Notes: generated from the letters alone by a model not told the origin. A DNA stretch of 64,000 nucleotides from Bacillota bacterium (GCA_023423335.1 JAFAFU010000063.1:101828-165827); one strand, 5' to 3'. Counted from the stretch's first letter, positions 9,100-18,107 are shown. A program made the numbers and translations.

Positions 9100-12000
9100 G
9101 TGCGGAAACCAAAATTAAAAGAGTTTATTTTCGCTACAGTACTTTGTCTATTTTCAGCAGTTATATTTGTTCCGGCAAAAGCAAATAGTCCGGAACAGGG
9201 GGAAGAGGCTGCCGCCGGAGGAACTTCGGCTTTTGTGATAGAGGAAGGTGTTCTGAGAAGCTATATTGGCAATGAGAAAAATGTTGTCGTGCCGGAGGGT
9301 GTGAAAAGCATAGATTCCTGGGCGTTCAGGAACAATACCACGGTGGAGAGCATCCTTTTGCCCGAGGGTGTGATATCGATTGCTGCCTGGGCATTTGATC
9401 AATGCACAAGCCTTAATCGTATTACCCTTCCCGAGAGTCTGGCAGAAATCAATGTGCAGGCGTTCTTGTCCTGCAGTTCGCTGAAAGAAATCACTATACC
9501 GAAGAATGTAAGGTTCCTTGGAAGTTATGCTTTTCAAGGCTGCGCCATGCTCGAAACGGTTACCATAAAATCAGATTGCATGCTGGAAGAGAATATCTTT
9601 TACGGAACCAAATGGCTGGAGCAGCGAAAGGCAGAGGGCGAATACATTGTTGTTAACGGAATCCTTCTTTGGATGTCGGACAGGACAGAGAAAATTATCA
9701 TACCAAAGGATGCTACGAGAATAGGCAGGGGAGTCTTTGCAGGTTTTAATTTTGCGGAGGTGACGATTCCTTCCGCCGTAACAGAGATTGGAGATGGGGC
9801 TTTTTCCTCCTGTAAAAAACTAAAAACCATAAAGCTGAACGAAGGATTGAAAGTAATCGGAGAACGGGCATTTTACGGATGTACGAAGCTGACATCAATT
9901 TCCGTACCAAAGGGTGTTACAAAAATCGGCGCCTATGCATTTACATCCTGCAGGGCATTGGCCGAAATCAATCTGCCGGATAGTGTAAGGGAAATTGGCA
10001 GCTCTGCATTTAGTGACTGCAGTTCATTGAGAGAAATTAAGCTTCCTTCATCGCTTACGGAGATTGAGGCAAGTTTGTTTTATACCTGCATTAAGCTTGC
10101 TTCCATTCAGATACCGGATACCGTAACAAAAATCGGTGCCTATGCATTTTATGAAACGGCATGGCTGAAAGAGAAGACGGCGGCAAAGCAGATGATACTT
10201 GTAAACTCCGTATTACTTGACGGAACCTCCAGTACGGGAAAGGTTATTATACCCGAGAAGGTAACATATATCTGCGATGGTGCATTTCGCGGGGCGGAAA
10301 TCACATCCGTAATTATTCCGGAAGGGGTGTCGGTGATCGGCGACCTGGCGTTTGAAGACTGCATAAAGCTGACGTCTGTAACCATTCCGGAGGGAGTGTC
10401 GGTAATCGGCGACCGGGCATTTGCAAATTGTACAAAGCTGACATCGGTAACGCTGCCGGGCAGTATAACCGGTATCGGAGACATGGCTTTCTATGGCTGT
10501 ACCTCGTTAGAAGAAATCAGCTTGCCGGCAAAATGCAGGACAATAGGCGAGAGAGCTTTTTATGGCTGCACGAAGCTAAAGAAGACAGCGATGCAGAAAG
10601 GGATACAGGAGATCGGTGCCCGTGCATTTTATAACTGTACGGAATTGAACGACATCACCCTGCCGGACAGTATAACGGCCATTGGAGGATTGGCATTCCA
10701 CACTACCGCCTGGCTGAAGCAGAGGCAGGCAGAGGGAAGCATGGTCACTATCGGTCCGATCCTGTATGATGCATCCGGCTGCTCCGGGGATGTGGTGATA
10801 CCGCCGGGCATCACCGAAATTGCAAGCTATGCGTTTAGCTGCAGAAACCGGGTGGATTCTGTCAGGATACCTGATTCTGTCATAAAGATAAACCATGAAG
10901 CCTTCTTTGGCTGCAGGGATTTGATAACGATTATTGCGGGAAAGGCTTCGTATGCGGAAAGCTATGCAGCCAAATCGGGGATGAAGTTTGCCGGGTATCA
11001 TAAAGGTATGGATATCAAAAAAGTCATTTCTGATTATATAGATTTAATCAAGCTTATTCTGACAAAAAACTTCAATGCTGTAAGCTATGCGGCAAGATGG
11101 GGGATTAAGCCTGCCGAACGGGATATCAATGCGGACCTGACCTATGACCCGATCTATGGGAAATCAGTAATTGAAGATACGAAGAACCATATGCTCTATT
11201 ATAAGGAAGGGGCAATGGATGGTGCCGTAAATCTAGTTTCCATGGATATGCTGAGCGGCAGCAGGAAGGTGCTGACACAGGTTGACAGCCACCCAATTTA
11301 TTTAAGTAAAGGGCATCTGTATTATACAACAGCTGACGGGGTTTTTTGTATCAGTACAGATGGAAGCAGGAAAGAAAGGCTTGTCGAAATACCGGTATCA
11401 GGGGATATCTATAGCCGTAATGTATCACTGATAGGAATATCGGGTGATTATGCCTATTACACTTATACATTTTATAATGATTACGAAGAGGATGGCAGCC
11501 GGGCAGTTCTGGCAAGAGTAAAAATAAATGAGCAGAAACAATCCATAATAAAGGAATATGTGATTTACAGCTACAGCTACATCAGCAATCCGGTAATAGC
11601 GAACGGAATGATATATTATATTTCTTATAATATAGGAGACGGAAAATACGAGTTAAATTCAGTCACCCTGGACGGCAAAAAAACCAATACCCTGGAAACC
11701 GACATGTATTATTATAATATTTCCCGTCTTTTGGCAGATGAAACCGGAGTATATTACTTATACAGGGAGAGGGGCAGTACAAAAGCTCTCATAAAATGTA
11801 TCATGCCTGCCGGTAATGTGAAAATTCTGCTGACGATAGAAGAGGATATTGATGATCAAATGCAATTATACAGTGTCTTCGACGGATACCTGTATTATGC
11901 GTCAAATTACCAGGTATACCGTCTGTCAACGGACGGTACGGAAAATGCGGCTTTTGAATTGAAGCCGCTGAAGGTTTGGCCCGGTTATGTTGCGGAAATC

Positions 12001-12249
12001 CTGGTGAAAGACGGCTGGCTGCTTTTGTATCTTGACTGTGACACAGCTCCCAATGAAACCTTCTGCATAAAGCTGGACGGCTCTTATATGGTTAATTTAG
12101 GGGGGCATTGCTTCTGGTCGTCGGTTGATGCAACTCTGAATGCCGTGTATTACCGTGTTATCATAGTACCCGGGGAGGATGGGGATTCCTATTTGGACGG
12201 CGGCGAGTCTGTTTACAGAAGGCTGAAGCTGCCGCTGAAGCAATATTAG
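9100..12249 (+). CDS. Secreted BspA-type leucine-rich repeat protein with C-terminal propeller-like region
   Basis: The 1049-residue protein has a signal peptide (about residues 1-29, ending FVPAKA). Roughly 20 LRR_5 (BspA/TpLRR) repeats of about 23 residues follow to about residue 630, of the form (I/V)T(I/L)PxSVTxIGxxAFxxCxxL. The last ~380 residues contain repeated YYxxxDGxxxY strands resembling the DUF5050-type propeller. No cell-wall anchor or membrane tail is seen. Such proteins usually mediate adhesion or binding, but a specific ligand cannot be read. It starts with GTG after TATGGAGG, 16 bases after smpB. Its position between smpB and ssrA is unusual. Confidence 0.88.
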   Translation: MRKPKLKEFIFATVLCLFSAVIFVPAKANSPEQGEEAAAGGTSAFVIEEGVLRSYIGNEKNVVVPEGVKSIDSWAFRNNTTVESILLPEGVISIAAWAFDQCTSLNRITLPESLAEINVQAFLSCSSLKEITIPKNVRFLGSYAFQGCAMLETVTIKSDCMLEENIFYGTKWLEQRKAEGEYIVVNGILLWMSDRTEKIIIPKDATRIGRGVFAGFNFAEVTIPSAVTEIGDGAFSSCKKLKTIKLNEGLKVIGERAFYGCTKLTSISVPKGVTKIGAYAFTSCRALAEINLPDSVREIGSSAFSDCSSLREIKLPSSLTEIEASLFYTCIKLASIQIPDTVTKIGAYAFYETAWLKEKTAAKQMILVNSVLLDGTSSTGKVIIPEKVTYICDGAFRGAEITSVIIPEGVSVIGDLAFEDCIKLTSVTIPEGVSVIGDRAFANCTKLTSVTLPGSITGIGDMAFYGCTSLEEISLPAKCRTIGERAFYGCTKLKKTAMQKGIQEIGARAFYNCTELNDITLPDSITAIGGLAFHTTAWLKQRQAEGSMVTIGPILYDASGCSGDVVIPPGITEIASYAFSCRNRVDSVRIPDSVIKINHEAFFGCRDLITIIAGKASYAESYAAKSGMKFAGYHKGMDIKKVISDYIDLIKLILTKNFNAVSYAARWGIKPAERDINADLTYDPIYGKSVIEDTKNHMLYYKEGAMDGAVNLVSMDMLSGSRKVLTQVDSHPIYLSKGHLYYTTADGVFCISTDGSRKERLVEIPVSGDIYSRNVSLIGISGDYAYYTYTFYNDYEEDGSRAVLARVKINEQKQSIIKEYVIYSYSYISNPVIANGMIYYISYNIGDGKYELNSVTLDGKKTNTLETDMYYYNISRLLADETGVYYLYRERGSTKALIKCIMPAGNVKILLTIEEDIDDQMQLYSVFDGYLYYASNYQVYRLSTDGTENAAFELKPLKVWPGYVAEILVKDGWLLLYLDCDTAPNETFCIKLDGSYMVNLGGHCFWSSVDATLNAVYYRVIIVPGEDGDSYLDGGESVYRRLKLPLKQY

Positions 12250-12323
12250 TATATGCGAATATATATACTGATATTTTCTGGGAACGTTGGTATTAAAATA
12301 TGATTAAATATATGCCGCTTAAC

Positions 12324-12352
12324 TTGACATAAGGGCAAAATTGTATTACGAT
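12324..12352 (+). promoter_or_regulatory. Promoter for ssrA
   Basis: TTGACA at 12324-12329, a 17-base spacer and TACGAT at 12347-12352, about 44 bases before the mature tmRNA 5' end. Confidence 0.6.
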
Positions 12353-12395
12353 ATATCTGCGTCTGTTAGCCGGATATAACACAATCTTAACTAAC

Positions 12396-12754
12396 GGGGT
12401 TGTACTGGTTTCGACGGGGGTTTTGAAATTGCGGTAGCCATTCGCAGACTAGGACTGCGTCATCAACTTAGAATTAAAATTAAACGCAGACGAAAATTTA
12501 GCGTACGCTGCCTAGTGGCAGCTGTCGACCTTAAGCAACTCGCGGCTTAAGACCTCGGCATCAAATTAGCGGGGACCTTTATCATCAAAGCTTTGAGATG
12601 GTAAAAGATTTATGAAGCTACTGAAATCGGAAGCCTGTCTACCGGCGTCCGATGGAGGGAACAGCACGTACAGGCGTGCATAAAAGATAGACTGTAATGG
12701 GAGAAGCGGCAATGGAAGGGCTTTCGGACAGGGGTTCAACTCCCCTCAGCTCCA
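12396..12754 (+). ncRNA. ssrA: Transfer-messenger RNA (tmRNA)
   Basis: Rescues stalled ribosomes and tags the nascent chain for proteolysis. The 5' end GGGGTTG pairs with CAGCTCC at the 3' end, and the T-arm reads GGGGTTCAACTCCCC. The 5' block GGTTTCGACGGGGG is the usual tmRNA landmark. The tag frame at 12486-12515 reads ADENLAYAA then TAG, ending in the hydrophobic residues recognised by proteases. The CCA tail is not encoded. Together with rnr and smpB this makes the trans-translation set local. Confidence 0.97.
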
Positions 12755-12768
12755 TACTTGAAATGAAT

Positions 12769-12802
12769 GGGAAAACCTAGATTTATGAGGTTTTCCTTTT
12801 TT
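12769..12802 (+). terminator. Intrinsic terminator of ssrA
   Basis: GGGAAAACCT at 12769-12778 pairs with AGGTTTTCC at 12788-12796 and is followed by a run of six T. Confidence 0.85.
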
Positions 12803-12807
12803 ATATT

Positions 12808-13193
12808 TTAATTTGTTGTGACACTTTGTGATATTGAAGTATTGTTGAGTTTTTGCATACTTGACGAATCTTCTTCAGTATTAAAGCAGTAGCACTTATA
12901 CAGGGTGTCCATATTATCGTGATCACTAATATGCTTAATCTTTTTTGATGTATCCCGGCCTCAAATAATTTTAAAATGAAGGTCTTGCGGATTTTATGCA
13001 TACTAGGGACTTCAATTCCAACTTTGTAATTTTCGGTATACTCATCATCACCTGGATTTGAATATTTACTATCGGTATAGTTGATGGTTGAGATCTTAAT
13101 CAATTCCCACAAGTTTTTGTTAATGATTTTATATTCATATGCATACTCAAGAGTTTTCTTTATGATTTTTTGTATATGATATTTTGATGAAGG
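12808..13193 (-). pseudogene. Remnant of a tyrosine-type integrase (C-terminal part, frameshifted)
   Basis: On the minus strand the fragment reads IIKKTLEYAYEYKIINKN, a core-binding-domain-like stretch. It continues into the catalytic-domain motif HKIRKTFILKLFEAGI followed by KRLS. A frameshift near 12925 then moves the match to another frame, which gives HISDHDNMDTLYKCYCFNTE, the GHxxxxTTxxYY-like end with the nucleophile tyrosine, and stops at 12808. The N-terminal half is absent. It lies immediately downstream of ssrA and points toward it, the classic orientation of an integrase that used the tmRNA 3' end as its attachment site. Confidence 0.75.
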
Positions 13194-13329
13194 TAATTAT
13201 GAAAGAATAGCTTGCCGTTGTCTGAAAGTTGGAGAATTCAAAATCAAAACAGTTGATGTGGCTTTACTTTTCTCAAAGACTAAATTTAAAAAACATATAG
13301 ACAAAGTTAAGAAATTAATTTATATGTAA
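13180..13329 (+). pseudogene. Short reading-frame fragment, possibly from a DNA-binding or excisionase-like protein
   Basis: A start-less plus-strand frame reads YERIACRCLKVGEFKIKTVDVALLFS over part of its length and ends at TAA 13327-13329. The spacing of the GEFKIKTVDV segment is like the end of small excisionase or helix-turn-helix proteins, but this is only a resemblance. It overlaps the decayed integrase end and has no ribosome site, so it is treated as debris of the same element. Confidence 0.3.
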
Positions 13330-13545
13330 AAGAAGAGGTTTAATTATTTAAATGGGAAAAGGGGAGGTCACCTTTATTAAATATTGATTAATCAAAACCT
13401 GATTTTATAACATTAATAAGCTAGAAGACGAGGAAATAGTATTGAAACATAGATAATGATAAAGATGGGACGAATTGTTCGGTTTAGACTGATAGAGTCT
13501 TTGGAAGAGGCAGGTTTTTCTTCGGGAAATTTGCCACGGGGATCG
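13330..13545. other. Intergenic stretch with no supported gene
   Basis: AT-rich sequence inside the decayed segment. On the minus strand, beyond the stop at 13546, one frame continues as DDPRGKFPEEKPASS, which looks like the continuation of the neighbouring transposase fragment after a frameshift. Nothing else is recognisable. Confidence 0.4.
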
Positions 13546-13824
13546 TCAACGGGTATTCATAAGTGCAGAAGCTCCTTTAAAAATGTACTTTTTCCGCCAT
13601 GTATAGATATTTGCTCTGCTATAGCCGATTTCTTCTAATACTAATTGTACATTTTCGCCCACTTCAAAGTAACGATGAATTGTTTCGAGTTTAAATTTGA
13701 AAGAGGAATGTCTTGGATGATTCGGAATATTATTAAACTTTTGATTTACAGCTTTCCATCCACAGCATAAGCATTCACAGGTGTGTGGCGCTTTATAATG
13801 TACGACAACATGTGTACATTTCAT
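13546..13824 (-). pseudogene. Transposase OrfA-like fragment (IS3-type helix-turn-helix), frameshifted
   Basis: The 92-codon frame contains a helix-turn-helix of the type seen in IS3-family OrfA proteins: VLEEIGYSRANIYTWRKKYI followed by KGASALMNTR. After the stop the similarity seems to go on in another frame (DDPRGKFPEEKPASS), consistent with a broken gene. No OrfB with DDE residues and no terminal inverted repeats were found nearby. It belongs to the decayed mobile segment downstream of ssrA. Confidence 0.5.
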
Positions 13825-13906
13825 ATTATTGAAATGAATGTATTTATCTATTGCCAATTTATATAGTGCGCAGATAAAAAGGAATTTACCGGAAAGGAGT
13901 AGACAG

Positions 13907-14152
13907 ATGGAAAAACCCATTGATAAACGTGGAAAACTTGATGGTGAAGTATTTACATATAGGATTACTAAGGATAGAAAAGTTTTTATATCGTGGTACG
14001 GAAAACAAGTTACTACACTAAGCAGTAAAAAAGCTGAGGACTTTATTGCTGACATCGAAGTTGCAGATGGCAAAGAAGCCCAACTGATAATGGCAAAAGT
14101 CACAGGACACTTTAAGCATGGTAACGAAAAAATGAATAAGCGTTCAAAATAA
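13907..14152 (+). CDS. Small conserved hypothetical protein (81 residues)
   Basis: The start at 13907 is supported by GGAAAGGAG 7 bases upstream; a longer frame from 13838 has no such site. The protein reads MEKPIDKRGKLDGEVFTYR, then VFISWYGKQVTTLSSKKAEDF, and ends in a basic tail. It has no signal peptide or membrane segment and looks like a small cytoplasmic, possibly nucleic-acid-binding, protein of unknown role. It lies inside the decayed mobile segment but is itself intact, so it may be cargo or an older resident gene. Confidence 0.65.
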   Translation: MEKPIDKRGKLDGEVFTYRITKDRKVFISWYGKQVTTLSSKKAEDFIADIEVADGKEAQLIMAKVTGHFKHGNEKMNKRSK

Positions 14153-14240
14153 TTATAATATGAACATGATAAATTCGCTGAAATTATAAGCAAAATATGC
14201 ACCAAAGAAGCGGGATCTTTTTTGACCTAACCTTCCATAA

Positions 14241-14280
14241 AAGGGCTCAAGTATTGTATCAATGCTTGAGCCCTTATTCT
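14241..14280. terminator. Probable bidirectional terminator
   Basis: An 11-bp perfect stem AAGGGCTCAAG / CTTGAGCCCTT around a 13-nt loop, with a T-rich tail on both sides (TTATTCT on plus, TTTTATGG on minus). Confidence 0.65.
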
Positions 14281-14322
14281 ATAATCTGTAAAATTGGGTA
14301 TACCGTTATTTCCCATTAAATA

Positions 14323-14350
14323 TTGACAAATAATACTAAGTGATATAAAG
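14323..14350 (+). promoter_or_regulatory. Promoter for the Ltp-type lipoprotein gene
   Basis: TTGACA at 14323-14328 and TATAAA at 14344-14349, with a short 15-base spacer. GTGGAGG precedes the ATG at 14384. Confidence 0.55.
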
Positions 14351-14383
14351 TAGGGTAAAATGAATTAGTGGAGGATAAAACCA

Positions 14384-14989
14384 ATGAGAAAATTATTTAT
14401 TATTTTTGCTATAGCAATTATATTTACAATGACAGGATGTTCTAATGAAGAAGCAGTTTCACAAACAAAATATGACAAATTGAAAGCAGAATTAGATACT
14501 GCCAATTCTAAAAATGAAGAACTGGAAACTGAGCTTGCAAATCTAAAAGATCAAATTGCTTCACTGGATAATGAAAATGATTCACAGAAAGAAGAAACAG
14601 TATCAGCAGATATAATTGAAGAAGCAGCTGAAGAAGTAGCTGAAGACAAAACAACTTCCGACTATGTTTCTGATGATACTTCAGATAATTCTTTTGATAT
14701 AACATTGGGTCAGAAAAATGCACTTCAAACAGCAGCCAGTTATTTGAATTATACAGCTTTTTCATATAATGGCTTAATTGAGCAATTGGAGTATGAAGGT
14801 TATTCTAAGGAAGATGCAACATATGCAGTGGATAACTGTGGTGCTGACTGGAATGAACAAGCTGCCTTATGTGCCCAAGATTATTTAGATTATTCTTCTT
14901 TTTCGCGTTCTGGATTGATTGATCAGCTGGAGTATGAAGGATTTACTACAGCGCAGGCGGAATATGGTGTTAAGGCAGTCGGTTATTAA
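14384..14989 (+). CDS. Ltp-family lipoprotein with two tandem C-terminal repeats
   Basis: The 201-residue protein has a lipoprotein signal peptide with lipobox TMTGC (Cys about residue 19). A glutamate/lysine-rich coiled-coil region of about 40 residues and an acidic linker follow. The C-terminus has two ~45-residue repeats of the host-cell-surface lipoprotein type, A(A/Q)xYLxYxxFSxxGLIxQLEYEGxxxxxAxY. This repeat is that of Ltp from Streptococcus thermophilus phage TP-J34, which blocks DNA entry of related phages. Similar repeats also occur in chromosomal proteins of unknown role. Position in phage/ICE-like debris favours the exclusion role, but this is inference. Confidence 0.8.
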   Translation: MRKLFIIFAIAIIFTMTGCSNEEAVSQTKYDKLKAELDTANSKNEELETELANLKDQIASLDNENDSQKEETVSADIIEEAAEEVAEDKTTSDYVSDDTSDNSFDITLGQKNALQTAASYLNYTAFSYNGLIEQLEYEGYSKEDATYAVDNCGADWNEQAALCAQDYLDYSSFSRSGLIDQLEYEGFTTAQAEYGVKAVGY

Positions 14990-15060
14990 GAAACGAGAAC
15001 CAAATAAACATTTGATTGTCATGTAGAAATAGGAAAAAACAGTTTTGATTAAGCAACTCC

Positions 15061-15100
15061 TAAGGACTGAATCCGGTATTAAACCGGACTCGGTCCTTTA
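15061..15100. terminator. Hairpin between the lipoprotein gene and the metal ATPase
   Basis: AAGGAC...TCCGGT pairs with ACCGGA...GTCCTT around a short loop. It sits between two converging genes and has a T-rich plus-strand tail (TTTAAGTTTACTCTT), so it can serve the plus strand and perhaps both. Confidence 0.6.
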
Positions 15101-15141
15101 AGTTTACTCTTAATTCCATAGTTATTATAGATAACGTATTC

Positions 15142-17490
15142 TTAACGTACGGTTTTCATAGCGCGCATTGCATTAAAAATAGCAATCACGGTTACGCCTA
15201 CATCCCCAAAAACAGCCTCCCACATGGTAGCGATGCCAAATGCTGCAAGGGCAAGAACCACAAGCTTCACACCCATGGCAAATAAAATATTCTGCCATAC
15301 AATTGCTCTGGTTTTACGGGCGACCTTGATAGCGGATACAATTTTGGAAGGTTCATCCGTCATTAACACGACATCAGCTGCTTCAATGGCGGCATCGGAA
15401 CCCAATGCTCCCATAGCAATACCGATGTCGGCCCGGGCCAGCACAGGAGCATCGTTGATACCGTCTCCGACAAATACCAGCTTACCCTTGGACTTCCGGT
15501 TTTTATCCAACTGCTCCAACTGCTCAACCTTCTGGTGGGGAAGCAGCTCGGAATACACGGTATCCAGTCCGATCTCACGGGCAATGGCTTCACCGACAAT
15601 TCTTGTGTCCCCGGTTAGCATGGCAGTATGATTTATACCCAGGGCTTTTAAATCCTGAAGGGCTTTTTTACTGTCCGGCTTTATTTCATCAGAAATTACA
15701 ATGTGACCGGCATATATACCTTCAACAGCCAGATATACAATGCTTCCGGGTTCATTTACCGGCTGCCGGCTGATATGCTCTGCATCCATCAGCTTTCCAT
15801 TACCGGCAAGCACGGACTTGCCGTCAATTTTAACGCGAATCCCACGTCCGGGCACTTCTTCCTGATCCGTAAGCCGGCTCCGGTCGATTGGCTGATTGTA
15901 AGCCTTCTGAATGGATAAAGCGATAGGATGGTTGGAGAAGCTTTCCGCATGGGCAGCATAGGAGAGCAGTTCGGCCTCCGACCAGCCGCCAGCGGCAACG
16001 GATTTTGTCACCTTAAAAATACCTTTTGTCAAAGTACCTGTTTTATCAAAAACAATGGTATCAATATTGCTAAGCGCCTCAAGATAGTTACTGCCTTTTA
16101 CTAAAATACCGTTCTTCGATGCTCCGCCGATGCCGCCGAAGAAGCTTAAGGGAATGGAAATAACCAGGGCACAGGGACAGGACACTACCAGAAAGGCAAG
16201 AGCCCTGTAGATCCAGTCACCAAACTGCGCTTCCGGAATAACCAGAGGAGGAATGACCGCAAGAGCTAAAGCAGCAAAAGTAACAATCGGGGTGTAATAT
16301 CTTGCGAATTTTGTAATGAAGTTCTCGGTGGGAGCTTTTTTGCTGCTGGCATTCTGAACCAGATCAAGGATTTTGGAAATCGTAGATTCTCCGAATTCTT
16401 TGGAAACCTCAATGGTTAACACGCCATTTTTATTAATGGAGCCGGATAATACTTCATTGCCAGGCTCCACATCCCTGGGAAGGGATTCTCCCGTGAGGGC
16501 GGAAGTATCCAGAGCGGAAGAGCCTTCTGTAATCCGCCCGTCTAGCGGTATTTTTTCACCGGGTTTTACAATGATATAATCACCGATACCAACTTCTTCC
16601 GGAGTTACTTTGCGTATTTCGCTGCCGATTTTTAAGTTGGCAAAATCAGGCCGTATATCCATAAGGGCAGAAATGGACTTACGGGAACGGTTGACTGCCA
16701 GGCGCTGAAATGCTTCACCGACCTGATAAAACAGCATAACCGCAACACCTTCCGGATATTCGCCAATGGCAAAGGCGCCGATAGTGGCTACACTCATAAG
16801 AAAGTTTTCATCAAAAACCCGGCCTTTGGAAATGTTTTTCAGTGCCCGAAGGAGCACCTCACCGCCGATTAACAGATAACTTATAAGAAATATTGTGAAT
16901 TCAGCAGGAAGAAGAAAATCAAATAAATTGCCTACAGCAAATAACAAGGCACCGGCAGTCAGACTGATACGGTAAGCCCATTTTCTGGCGGCCGCAGAGC
17001 CATTCTCTTCCGGCTTCTTATCTGTATAGGAAACTTGAATGGCAGGTTCAATGTCCAAAGCAATCCGTGAGGCCTGCCTTATAATGGCCGGAAGGGACTT
17101 CCGGTCAGCTGCTTCAATGGTAAGCCGTTGGGAGACAAAATCAAGAGAAACTGTCTTCACTCCTTCGATACGGCTTACCTGTGTCTCAATCTTTTGTGCA
17201 CAGTCACCACAGCAAAGTCCCAGTAAATATAGCGTTTTCTGTCCGGGCTGGGAGACCTCTTTTTCAATCATTACGATTGCAGGATCATGCCTCTTTGCGA
17301 TGGCATCGGCCTGTGCAATCAGACTGTCAGCCGCTGCATCGTCAATAATCTTCATAGAGAGGATTTTTGACACAAAATCAACGGAAGCAGTTGATACACC
17401 GTTAAGCTTTTTCACATCCCGTTCGATTTTGGCAGCACAGTTACCGCAACAAAGACCTTCCAGTATGTATTGTTTTTTTGTCGCAGCCAT
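15142..17490 (-). CDS. cadA: P1B-type heavy-metal-translocating ATPase with two fused HMA domains (Cd/Zn/Pb type)
   Basis: Exports divalent soft metals across the cell membrane using ATP. Two N-terminal metal-binding domains carry GLCCGNC (about residues 12-18) and GLCCGDC (about 91-97). They are followed by the ion channel motif CPCALVISIPLS, the phosphorylation site DKTGTLT, the SNHP histidine motif and GDGINDAP. CPC followed by this context fits the Zn/Cd/Pb branch. The start at 17490 is preferred because GGGAGC lies upstream; an earlier in-frame codon at 17529 would cover the operator. A CadC-like repressor gene lies upstream, with an operator between. Confidence 0.93.
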   Translation of the reverse strand: MAATKKQYILEGLCCGNCAAKIERDVKKLNGVSTASVDFVSKILSMKIIDDAAADSLIAQADAIAKRHDPAIVMIEKEVSQPGQKTLYLLGLCCGDCAQKIETQVSRIEGVKTVSLDFVSQRLTIEAADRKSLPAIIRQASRIALDIEPAIQVSYTDKKPEENGSAAARKWAYRISLTAGALLFAVGNLFDFLLPAEFTIFLISYLLIGGEVLLRALKNISKGRVFDENFLMSVATIGAFAIGEYPEGVAVMLFYQVGEAFQRLAVNRSRKSISALMDIRPDFANLKIGSEIRKVTPEEVGIGDYIIVKPGEKIPLDGRITEGSSALDTSALTGESLPRDVEPGNEVLSGSINKNGVLTIEVSKEFGESTISKILDLVQNASSKKAPTENFITKFARYYTPIVTFAALALAVIPPLVIPEAQFGDWIYRALAFLVVSCPCALVISIPLSFFGGIGGASKNGILVKGSNYLEALSNIDTIVFDKTGTLTKGIFKVTKSVAAGGWSEAELLSYAAHAESFSNHPIALSIQKAYNQPIDRSRLTDQEEVPGRGIRVKIDGKSVLAGNGKLMDAEHISRQPVNEPGSIVYLAVEGIYAGHIVISDEIKPDSKKALQDLKALGINHTAMLTGDTRIVGEAIAREIGLDTVYSELLPHQKVEQLEQLDKNRKSKGKLVFVGDGINDAPVLARADIGIAMGALGSDAAIEAADVVLMTDEPSKIVSAIKVARKTRAIVWQNILFAMGVKLVVLALAAFGIATMWEAVFGDVGVTVIAIFNAMRAMKTVR

Positions 17491-17528
17491 AATACATAGC
17501 TCCCTTCTAATATTCTTATGATTGAACA

Positions 17529-17546
17529 ATTGAACGTATATTCAAT
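17529..17546. promoter_or_regulatory. Operator palindrome before the metal ATPase gene
   Basis: ATTGAACGTATATTCAAT is a perfect 6-6-6 palindrome lying 39-56 bases upstream of the ATPase start. It shares the TTGAA-N6-TTCAA core with the palindrome at 18015-18032 in front of the neighbouring arsR gene, so both are probably bound by that repressor. Confidence 0.75.
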
Positions 17547-17620
17547 TATTAAGATAAAAATCCCCCATTCATTGCCGTTGTCATAACAGGCCTATAGGAT
17601 AACACACATCCCTGTTAGAA

Positions 17621-17989
17621 TTACTTTTCACATACATGAATCATTGCCTGGTCAAAGATAGTTTTCACATGCTCATCCGCTAATGAATAGAAAACAACCT
17701 TTCCTTCCTTACGGTAATTTACCAGTTTAACCTGCTTGAGAAGTCTGAGCTGATGGGAGATGGAGGATTTGGTCATGCCCAAAAGAACAGCAATATCACA
17801 GACGCACATTTCTGCACGAAACAGGGCACTTAGGATTTTTACGCGTGTAGAGTCTCCGAATATCTTAAATAAGTCAGCCAGATCCATTAAATTATCTTCA
17901 TCAGGCATATGTTCTCTGACATCATTCACTACAGCTTCATGAATAATATTGCAGTCACATCTGTCAATATCTGCAGTATAGGCACTCAT
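17621..17989 (-). CDS. ArsR/SmtB-family metal-sensing repressor (CadC-like)
   Basis: Winged-helix repressor expected to leave DNA when Cd, Pb or Zn binds. The 122-residue protein has the recognition-helix region MTKSSISHQLRLLK, the alpha3-type metal site motif MCVCD, and an N-terminal CDC pair that could complete the thiolate site as in CadC. Several His and Asp residues in the C-terminal helix may form an alpha5 site. The start at 17989 follows AAAGGAGG. It is divergent from the HMA-protein gene and its own promoter overlaps an operator, so it is likely autoregulated. Confidence 0.9.
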   Translation of the reverse strand: MSAYTADIDRCDCNIIHEAVVNDVREHMPDEDNLMDLADLFKIFGDSTRVKILSALFRAEMCVCDIAVLLGMTKSSISHQLRLLKQVKLVNYRKEGKVVFYSLADEHVKTIFDQAMIHVCEK

Positions 17990-18014
17990 GGGGCGACCTC
18001 CTTTCGGTTGAATA

Positions 18015-18032
18015 GTTGAATTATTCTTCAAC
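18015..18032. promoter_or_regulatory. Operator palindrome of the arsR promoter
   Basis: GTTGAATTATTCTTCAAC, with the same TTGAA-N6-TTCAA core as 17529-17546. It lies 5 bases downstream of the -10 element of the arsR promoter, over the transcription start, where binding would block initiation. Confidence 0.75.
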
Positions 18033-18036
18033 CATT

Positions 18037-18065
18037 ATTATATTGATTTTATAAGTTCCTGTCAA
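18037..18065 (-). promoter_or_regulatory. Promoter for arsR
   Basis: On the minus strand TTGACA (18060-18065) and TATAAT (18037-18042) are both perfect and 17 bases apart. Confidence 0.85.
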
Positions 18066-18107
18066 TGAGAAAAAACTTATTATATGATTATATGAATTGA
18101 AAAACAA

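Noticed and set aside
13825..14205. N-terminal extension of the minus-strand frame that holds the transposase fragment
   Set aside because: The extension is antisense to the small plus-strand gene at 13907-14152 and looks non-coding; only 13546-13824 resembles a transposase.
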